Part shown: piece by piece, positions 58,494 through 64,000 of the stretch | Layout of the letters: each line of letters opens with the position of its first letter | How positions within the stretch are numbered: position 1 is the stretch's first letter | Source of the DNA: Pseudomonas reinekei | GTDB taxonomy: Bacteria > Pseudomonadota > Gammaproteobacteria > Pseudomonadales > Pseudomonadaceae | Assembly: GCF_001945365.1 (NCBI RefSeq) | Contig: NZ_MSTQ01000001.1 | Location: 434,001-498,000 of the forward strand | DNA length: 64,000 nt | Direction of reading: 5' to 3' | The notes under the pieces: model-generated | What the model was told of the DNA's origin: nothing | What the model saw: the letters and a program-made list of their open reading frames with translations, nothing else | Databases searched by the model: none | Made by a program: the position numbers and the translations under genes

Positions 58494-59714
58494 ATGCAGA
58501 CCACCTTGAGTGAAAACGCCCGCCGACTGCCGCGCGCCGAAGAAGCCGACAGCATTCTGCGCAGCTGTGTGCACTGCGGTTTCTGCAACGCCACGTGCCC
58601 GACCTATCAATTGCTCGGCGACGAACTGGACGGCCCGCGCGGGCGCATCTATCTGATCAAACAGGTGCTCGAAGGCAACGAAGTCACGCAGAAAACCCAG
58701 CAACACCTCGACCGTTGCCTGTCGTGTCGCAACTGCGAAACCACCTGCCCGTCCGGTGTCGATTATCACAACTTGCTGGACATCGGCCGGGCGGTGGTCG
58801 ACGCGGCAGTACCGCGCCCGCTAGGCCAGCGCCTGTTGCGCGAGGGGCTGCGCGCACTGGTGCCGCATCGGAATCTGTTCAAAGGCCTGGTCAACAGCGG
58901 CCAGATGTTCCGGGCGCTGCTGCCCGGCGCGCTGCAAAGCAAACTGCCGCGCAGTACACCGGAGAATAAAAAACGTCCCATCCCCCACCATGCCCGCCAC
59001 GTATTGATGCTCGAAGGCTGCGTGCAACCGGGGCTGTCACCCAACACCAACGTCGCTGCCGCGCGTGTGCTCGACCGGTTGGGCATCAGTGTCACGCCGG
59101 TCAGCGACGCCGGTTGTTGCGGGGCCGTGGATTATCACCTCGACGCCCAGGCGGCCGGACTGGATCGCGCCCGGCACAACATCGACGCGTGGTGGCCGGC
59201 GATTGAAGCCGGCGCCGAGGCCATCGTGCAGACCGCCAGTGGTTGCGGGGCCTTTATCAAGGACTACGGGCATCTGCTCGAACGCGACCCCGCCTACGCC
59301 GACAAAGCCAGGACGGTCAGTGCGCTGGCCAGGGATCTGGTGGAAGTGCTGCACGACGAGCCGCTGGAACAGCTCGGCATCCATAGCGCCCGCCGCGTGG
59401 CGTTCCATTGCCCGTGCACCTTGCAGCACGCGCAGAAACTCGGTGGTGCGGTGGAGGCACTGTTGCTGCGCCTGGGTTTCAACCTGACCACCGTTCCCGA
59501 TGCTCATCTATGCTGTGGCTCGGCGGGCACTTATTCGCTGACCCAGCCGGCGCTGTCCCGGCAACTGCGCGACAACAAATTGAATGCCCTGGAGAGCGGC
59601 TACCCCGAAGTCATCGCCACGGCCAACATCGGCTGCCAGTCGCACCTCGACGGCGCAGGCCGGACCCCGGTGCGGCACTGGATCGAACTGGTCGAAGCCG
59701 CCCTCTCCCAATAA
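58494..59714 (+). CDS. glcF: Glycolate oxidase iron-sulfur subunit GlcF
   Basis: A 406-residue protein with two 4Fe-4S ferredoxin motifs at the N-terminus (CVHCGFCNATCPTY near residue 24 and CLSCRNCETTCPSG near 75) and two CCG domains (DAGCCGAVDYH and LCCGSAGTYSLTQP), the heterodisulfide-reductase-like layout of GlcF. It carries electrons from the flavin subunits to the quinone pool. It starts three bases after glcE. Confidence 0.94.
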   Translation: MQTTLSENARRLPRAEEADSILRSCVHCGFCNATCPTYQLLGDELDGPRGRIYLIKQVLEGNEVTQKTQQHLDRCLSCRNCETTCPSGVDYHNLLDIGRAVVDAAVPRPLGQRLLREGLRALVPHRNLFKGLVNSGQMFRALLPGALQSKLPRSTPENKKRPIPHHARHVLMLEGCVQPGLSPNTNVAAARVLDRLGISVTPVSDAGCCGAVDYHLDAQAAGLDRARHNIDAWWPAIEAGAEAIVQTASGCGAFIKDYGHLLERDPAYADKARTVSALARDLVEVLHDEPLEQLGIHSARRVAFHCPCTLQHAQKLGGAVEALLLRLGFNLTTVPDAHLCCGSAGTYSLTQPALSRQLRDNKLNALESGYPEVIATANIGCQSHLDGAGRTPVRHWIELVEAALSQ

Positions 59715-59731
59715 CGCCCCGGAGATTGCCC

Positions 59732-60133
59732 ATGAACAGCAAAGCCATCCTGAGCCAGGCCGAAGTCAGCCAGATCCTCACTGCTGCGCGCAGCGAAGCC
59801 CAGGCCAACCAGTGGCCGGTGACCATCGTAGTGGTCGATGACGGCGGTCATCCCCTGGCGCTCGAACGCCTCGACGGCGCGTCGCCCATCAGCGCCTACA
59901 TCGCCACCGAAAAGGCCCGCACCTCGGCACTGGGCCGGCGTGAATCGAAGGGCTATGAAGAAATGGTCAACGGCGGACGCACGGCATTTCTCTCTGCGCC
60001 GCTACTCACTTCGCTGGAAGGCGGGGTGCCGATCATCGTCGACGGCCAGGTGATCGGCGCGGTCGGGGTGTCGGGGGTCAAGGCCGAGCAGGATGCGCAG
60101 GTGGCGAAAGCCGGGGCGCTGTGTCTAAAGTGA
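59732..60133 (+). CDS. glcG: GlcG/HbpS family protein
   Basis: A 133-residue protein of the GlcG/HbpS (DUF336) fold. VVVDDGGHPLALERLDGASP, then STEKARTSALGR-like IATEKARTSALGRRE and the C-terminal VIGAVGVSGVKAEQDAQVAKAG are diagnostic. Homologues elsewhere bind heme or cobalamin; in the glc operon the role is still unknown. It follows glcF by 17 bases, with CGGAG before the ATG, as the last gene of the operon before a REPIN. Confidence 0.9.
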   Translation: MNSKAILSQAEVSQILTAARSEAQANQWPVTIVVVDDGGHPLALERLDGASPISAYIATEKARTSALGRRESKGYEEMVNGGRTAFLSAPLLTSLEGGVPIIVDGQVIGAVGVSGVKAEQDAQVAKAGALCLK

Positions 60134-60144
60134 AACCCCATCCA

Positions 60145-60235
60145 CTGTGGGAGCGAGCCTGCTCGCGATGACAACGGCAAGTTCGATAAACCATTGCCTG
60201 ACACATCGCTATCGCGAGCAGGCTCGCTCCCACAG
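60145..60235. repeat. REPIN
   Basis: Left arm CTGTGGGAGCGAGCCTGCTC and right arm GCGAGCAGGCTCGCTCCCAC, both unmodified, 12 bases past the glcG stop. It may serve as the 3' end of the glc transcript. Confidence 0.9.
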
Positions 60236-60273
60236 GGTGCCGTCTCCAACCCGTTGAAAGAGGAATCGCACCG

Positions 60274-61161
60274 ATGACCCGCCTCACTGCGAAAGACTTT
60301 GCTCCGGAGTTGCTGGAGCTCTACGACTACTACGCCCACGGGCTGATCAACCGCCGCGAGTTTCTCGACCGCGCCGCGTTGTTCACCCTCGGTGGTTTGA
60401 CCGCCAGCGCGCTGCTTGCGTCCCTGAGCCCGAACTACGCGCTCGCCGAGCAGGTCGAGTTCACCGACCCGGACATCATCGCCGAGTACATCACCTACCC
60501 CTCCCCCAAGGGCCACGGGCAGGTGCGCGGCTATCTGGTGCGCCCGGCCAAAGCCACCGGCAAAGTCGCCGGCGTGGTGGTCGTGCATGAAAACCGTGGG
60601 CTCAACCCCTACATCGAGGACGTCGCCCGCCGTGTGGCCAAGGCCGGTTTCATCGCCCTTGCCCCGGATGGCCTGACGTCGGTGGGTGGCTATCCGGGCA
60701 ATGACGACAAGGGCCGCGCGCTTCAGGAAAAGGTCGACCCGGAAAAACTCATGAATGACTTTTTCGCGGCCGTGGAATGGATGATGAAACACGACGCCGG
60801 CACCGGCAAAGTCGGCATCACCGGGTTCTGCTATGGCGGTGGTGTCACCAATGCGGCGGCGGTGGCCTACCCGGAACTGGGCGCGGCCGTGTCGTTTTAT
60901 GGCCGCCAGCCCGAGGCCAAGGATGTGCCGCGCATCAAAGCGCCAGTGATGCTGCATTTCGGTGAACTGGATACGCGGATCAACGAAGGCTGGCCGGCTT
61001 ACGAGCAGGCGTTGAAGGCTGGCGGCAAGACCTACGAAGCGTTCATCTATCCTGGCGCCAACCATGGCTTCCACAACGACTCCACCCCGCGCTATGACGA
61101 AGCGGCGGCGAAGCTGGCGTGGGATCGTACGATTGAATGGTTTCGCAAGTATTTGGTTTGA
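60274..61161 (+). CDS. Dienelactone hydrolase family protein with a Tat-like signal
   Basis: A 295-residue alpha/beta hydrolase. The N-terminal [20 protein letters not shown] (residues 26-45) has the twin Arg and hydrophobic run of a Tat signal, preceded by an unusually long n-region. The catalytic triad is visible: Cys186 in GFCYGGG, an Asp in [10 protein letters not shown], and His in GANHGFHND. The family hydrolyses dienelactones and related esters. Export to the periplasm is inferred. The gene lies between two REPINs and has a ribosome site (AGAGGA). Confidence 0.87.
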   Translation: MTRLTAKDFAPELLELYDYYAHGLINRREFLDRAALFTLGGLTASALLASLSPNYALAEQVEFTDPDIIAEYITYPSPKGHGQVRGYLVRPAKATGKVAGVVVVHENRGLNPYIEDVARRVAKAGFIALAPDGLTSVGGYPGNDDKGRALQEKVDPEKLMNDFFAAVEWMMKHDAGTGKVGITGFCYGGGVTNAAAVAYPELGAAVSFYGRQPEAKDVPRIKAPVMLHFGELDTRINEGWPAYEQALKAGGKTYEAFIYPGANHGFHNDSTPRYDEAAAKLAWDRTIEWFRKYLV

Positions 61162-61181
61162 GCGTTCGGCAGCGCCGGCCT

Positions 61182-61258
61182 CTTCGCGAGCAGGCTCGCT
61201 CCCACATTTGATTAGCGACAAAGATCCAATGGGGGAGCGAGCCTGCTCAGGATGACGG
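61182..61258. repeat. REP pair in reversed order
   Basis: Here the right-arm sequence GCGAGCAGGCTCGCTCCCAC comes first and the left-arm sequence GGGAGCGAGCCTGCTCAGGA second, the reverse of the other REPINs in the window, and the second arm has a few changes. It lies between the convergent hydrolase and peroxiredoxin genes. Confidence 0.8.
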
Positions 61259-61273
61259 TATCACGGCCGCTGA

Positions 61274-61927
61274 TTACTTGGGCTGCGCAACGGTGCGCAG
61301 ATACGGCTTCAATGTCTTGAACCCGTCCGGATACTTCTTCTTCGCGTCCTCATCGGACACCGACGTCGGAATGATCACGTCGTCACCCGGACGCCAGTTC
61401 ACCGGTGTGGCAACGGTGTGCTTGGCGTTCAGTTGCAAGGAGTCGAGCAGTCGCAGCACTTCATCGAAGTTGCGCCCGGCGCTCATCGGGTAGATCAGCA
61501 TGGCCTTGACCTTCTTGTCCGGGCCGACCAGGAACACCGAACGCACTGTGGCATTGTCCACGGCGGTGCGCGAACCACCACTGGCATTCGGGTGAATCAT
61601 GTCGTAAAGCTTGGCCACCACCAGGTTTTCGTCGCCGATCAGCGGATAGTTGACAGCATTACCCTGGGTCTCCTCGATGTCGCCAACCCACTTTTCGTGG
61701 TCGCTGACCGGGTCGATGCTCAGCCCGAGAATTTTGGTATTGCGCTTGTCGAACTCTGGCTTGAGTTTGGCCAGATAACCCAATTCAGTGGTGCAGACCG
61801 GCGTGAAATCCTTCGGATGAGAAAACAGGATCGCCCAGCCGTCACCGATCCACTGGTGAAAGTTGAGCTTGCCTTCGGTGGTGTCGGCGGTGAAATCCGG
61901 TGCTTCGTCGCCAATACGGATTGCCAT
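61274..61927 (-). CDS. lsfA: 1-Cys peroxiredoxin, LsfA/Prx6 type
   Basis: A 217-residue peroxiredoxin. The peroxidatic Cys45 is in SHPKDFTPVCTTELG and is the only cysteine, so the enzyme is of the 1-Cys type; the C-terminal dimerisation part (HTVATPVNWRPGDDVIIP) is that of the Prx6/LsfA group. It reduces H2O2 and organic peroxides in the cytoplasm and in pseudomonads responds to oxidative stress and sulfate starvation. Its own transcript is suggested by the 144-base gap upstream. Confidence 0.93.
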   Translation of the reverse strand: MAIRIGDEAPDFTADTTEGKLNFHQWIGDGWAILFSHPKDFTPVCTTELGYLAKLKPEFDKRNTKILGLSIDPVSDHEKWVGDIEETQGNAVNYPLIGDENLVVAKLYDMIHPNASGGSRTAVDNATVRSVFLVGPDKKVKAMLIYPMSAGRNFDEVLRLLDSLQLNAKHTVATPVNWRPGDDVIIPTSVSDEDAKKKYPDGFKTLKPYLRTVAQPK

Positions 61928-62071
61928 GTTCGATCTCCTTGCAGTAATGGACAGGGGCGCCCGGACGGAGCCGCGGGCAGTCAGGAACCGATCGTCGCGA
62001 AACAGTATAGGAGAGCATTCATGACACGCCCGCGAGCGGCGAAATCAGACTGAAAGCCCCGGATCCATTGC

Positions 62072-63016
62072 CTATTCCACCAATGCGATCAACTGATGGC
62101 GTTGCGCATCGGTGAGCATCGGCCCGAAACCGGCACCGGCGTTTTCCGTCATGTAGCGCGGGTTGCCGGTGCCGGGAATCACGCAGGTCACCGCCGAATG
62201 CGACAGCAGGAACTTGAGCGCCAGCTGCGGCCAGCTCTTGACCCCGACCTGTGCGGCCCAACCGGGCAGCGGTTTGTCCTTCAATCGACCGAGCAAACCA
62301 CCGCCGCCGAACGGTCGGTTGCAGATCACCGCCACGCCACGCTCGCGACACAGCGGCAGGATGCGTTTTTCGACACCTCGATCATCCAGCGCATAGTTGA
62401 TTTGCAGAAAATCCAGTTGCTCAGCCTTGAGCACCGCCTCCACTTCTTCATAGGCCGATGGCGTGTAATGGGTGATGCCGATGTAACGAATTCTCCCCTC
62501 TTCCTTCCACTTGCGCAGTGTCGGCAAATGGGTTTGCCAGTCCAGCAGGTTGTGGATCTGCATCAGGTCGATGCGATCGGTCTGCAACAGCTTGAACGAC
62601 TGTTCCATCTGCGCGATGCCTTCTTCGCGGCCCCGGGTCCACACTTTGGTCGCCAGAAACGCCGGCGAGCGCGGCTCGTGGATCGACAGCAGTTCACCGG
62701 TCGTCTCTTCGGCCCGGCCGTACATCGGTGAGCTGTCGATCACCGTCCCACCCTTCTCGAACAATGCACCCAGCACCGCGGGCAATTGCTTGTAGGCCGG
62801 GTCGTGCGGGGCCACATCAAAACCGCGATAGGTGCCCAGGCCGACGATGGGCAATGACTCCTGGCTGGAAGGAATGACGCGGGTCTGCATGGTCTTGCCT
62901 CCTGTTCCCGTCGACGGCGGGGTTTGTGCGCCGGTCGGACCGAACGTGAAGACCGCCGAAACACCGGCAGCCAGCGTGAGTATTTTTCTACGTGTGTACC
63001 CCACAGGATGGCTCAT
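62072..63016 (-). CDS. Aldo/keto reductase with a Tat signal
   Basis: A 314-residue NADPH-dependent aldo/keto reductase. The N-terminus YTRRKILTLAAGVSAVFTFG has the twin Arg of a Tat signal, so the folded enzyme is probably exported. The reductase domain follows from about residue 45, with LGTYRGFD, IDSSPMYGRAEETTGELL (catalytic Asp and Tyr), TKVWT (Lys) and QIHNLLDW. ATG 63016 has GAGGGA eight bases upstream; the open frame to 63037 is less likely. It lies downstream of the MFS gene in the same direction and may be co-transcribed. Confidence 0.88.
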   Translation of the reverse strand: MSHPVGYTRRKILTLAAGVSAVFTFGPTGAQTPPSTGTGGKTMQTRVIPSSQESLPIVGLGTYRGFDVAPHDPAYKQLPAVLGALFEKGGTVIDSSPMYGRAEETTGELLSIHEPRSPAFLATKVWTRGREEGIAQMEQSFKLLQTDRIDLMQIHNLLDWQTHLPTLRKWKEEGRIRYIGITHYTPSAYEEVEAVLKAEQLDFLQINYALDDRGVEKRILPLCRERGVAVICNRPFGGGGLLGRLKDKPLPGWAAQVGVKSWPQLALKFLLSHSAVTCVIPGTGNPRYMTENAGAGFGPMLTDAQRHQLIALVE

Positions 63017-63037
63017 AAATCGTCCCTCGCCCGCCAA

Positions 63038-64000
63038 TCAGGTTTCGACTTGTTGCGCCTGGCGCCGCGCCAGCCACACACATAACCCGCCCCACAGCCC
63101 GGCGAACGGCACGATCATCAACGCCACCAGGCCGAACCCTGCGCCCATCGTCGTCAAACCGGCGGACAACCAGCCACTGGCGGCATCGCCCCCGCGATAG
63201 ACCAGGGTCTCGATGACGTTCTTGGCCTTGTACTTCTCTTCGCGGCTGACCACCGTCCACAACACCTCCCGCGCCGGCCGCACAATGGCGAACTCCACCG
63301 CGCGACGCAGTCCCTGGGCCAGCGCCACGGTGGTTGGCACCGGTGCCAGGGCCATGGCACCGAAGGCAACGATGGTCGCCAACGGCATCGCCACCAGCGC
63401 GCCGCCAATCCCCACAAAACGGATCAATGGCGCCGTCAGCAGCAGTTGCAATGTCAGGGTCAGTGCCGACACGATCAAATCGACCACGGCGAAGAATTGC
63501 GTCCTGCTGCCCGTATCAGCGTAGCTGCCAGCGACGATCCGTCCCTGCTCGAAATACAACAGGGTCGCGGCGCTGGTGTGTAAAAGCATGAACAGCACCA
63601 GCCCCAACAGGTACGGAGAGCGCAGGATCAGGGTGATGCCGGCGAGTACGCTGCCGCCCATGCGCCGTTCGTCGAGTAGTGGCTTGCCCGACTGCGACTG
63701 CGTGCGCGCCAGCAGCGCCCGATAGCAGCGTACGGCGATTTCCAGCAAAAGCGCCGCCGCGACGGTCAATGCCATCGGGCCCAATCGGGTGGCCATGGTC
63801 GCCGCGAGCAACGGCCCGATAAACGTGCCGAGGGTGCCACCGGCCGCGATGCAGCCGAACAACCGTCGTCCCTGTTCACTGGAGAAACGGTCGACCAGCA
63901 CACTCCAGAAAATCGAGACGATGAACAGGTTGTAGATGCTGATCCAGACAAAAAACACCCGCCCGACCATCACCGGCGCCACATGGTTGGCGATCAACAG
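63038..64000 (-). CDS. MFS family transporter, partial (5' end outside the window)
   Basis: Only the C-terminal 320 or so residues are in the window; the frame runs off the right edge. About nine hydrophobic helices are visible, and the segment SEQGRRLFGCIAAGGTLGTFIGP resembles the NTP/NDP-exchange-like MFS proteins of pseudomonads, as does the later loop SREEKYKAKNVIETLVYRGGD. The substrate is unknown. The stop is 21 bases before the start of the aldo/keto reductase gene, so the two could share a message. Confidence 0.82.
   Translation of the reverse strand: MLIANHVAPVMVGRVFFVWISIYNLFIVSIFWSVLVDRFSSEQGRRLFGCIAAGGTLGTFIGPLLAATMATRLGPMALTVAAALLLEIAVRCYRALLARTQSQSGKPLLDERRMGGSVLAGITLILRSPYLLGLVLFMLLHTSAATLLYFEQGRIVAGSYADTGSRTQFFAVVDLIVSALTLTLQLLLTAPLIRFVGIGGALVAMPLATIVAFGAMALAPVPTTVALAQGLRRAVEFAIVRPAREVLWTVVSREEKYKAKNVIETLVYRGGDAASGWLSAGLTTMGAGFGLVALMIVPFAGLWGGLCVWLARRQAQQVET

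Overview
The window comes from a Pseudomonas chromosome, most likely of the P. fluorescens group. The evidence is the high-GC codon use, the many repetitive extragenic palindromes of the GTGGGAGCGAGC / GCTCGCTCCCAC type often paired as REPINs, the gamma-glutamylated polyamine pathway with a SpuFGH-type transporter, the CigR, LsfA and Ohr family genes, and the Hfq/Crc-type CA motifs ahead of catabolic genes. I saw no rRNA, tRNA, phage, transposase or CRISPR array. It reads as ordinary accessory metabolism of a soil or plant-associated pseudomonad.

Region by region. 0-6.2 kb: an SDR dehydrogenase, a protealysin-like M4 peptidase translationally coupled to its emfourin-type inhibitor, an FKBP isomerase, and a citrate/tricarballylate-type MFS carrier with a ModA-like binding protein and a convergent LysR regulator. 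6.2-9.4 kb: a KefB/C-type antiporter and the AlkC DNA glycosylase. 9.4-15.1 kb: a LysR gene divergent from a GMC oxidoreductase, an MHS-family transporter and an FMN-dependent L-lactate dehydrogenase; the first two carry CA motifs in their leaders. 15.1-21.6 kb: DUF427, topoisomerase III, GNAT, a conserved hypothetical, a ProA-like aldehyde dehydrogenase and a DoxX/HvfX membrane protein. 21.6-25.2 kb: a tight four-gene operon (epimerase, polyprenyl-phosphate glycosyltransferase, LAB_N membrane protein, ArnT-like GT39) that looks like an envelope glycan-modification system of unknown product. 25.4-29.6 kb: SleB-type cell wall hydrolase, CAP-domain protein, MoaA, ChrA.

29.9-46.5 kb is a polyamine-catabolism superlocus: one glutamate-polyamine ligase/oxidase pair, an unrelated insert (serine hydrolase, exported protein, CigR), then puuR-puuB-puuC-puuA on the minus strand divergent from puuD and a polyamine ABC transporter in the order ATPase-permease-permease-binding protein. 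Import, gamma-glutamylation, oxidation, aldehyde oxidation and hydrolysis to GABA are all encoded here.

46.8-53.7 kb holds small conserved proteins (including a 30-residue membrane peptide), a LysR/MFS/cupin set, Ohr, and an unexplained gap that may encode a small RNA. 53.9-60.1 kb is a lactate/glycolate permease gene with a readable promoter, followed after a strong terminator by glcDEFG. The window closes with a dienelactone hydrolase-like protein, a 1-Cys peroxiredoxin, a Tat-exported aldo/keto reductase and an MFS gene cut by the window edge.
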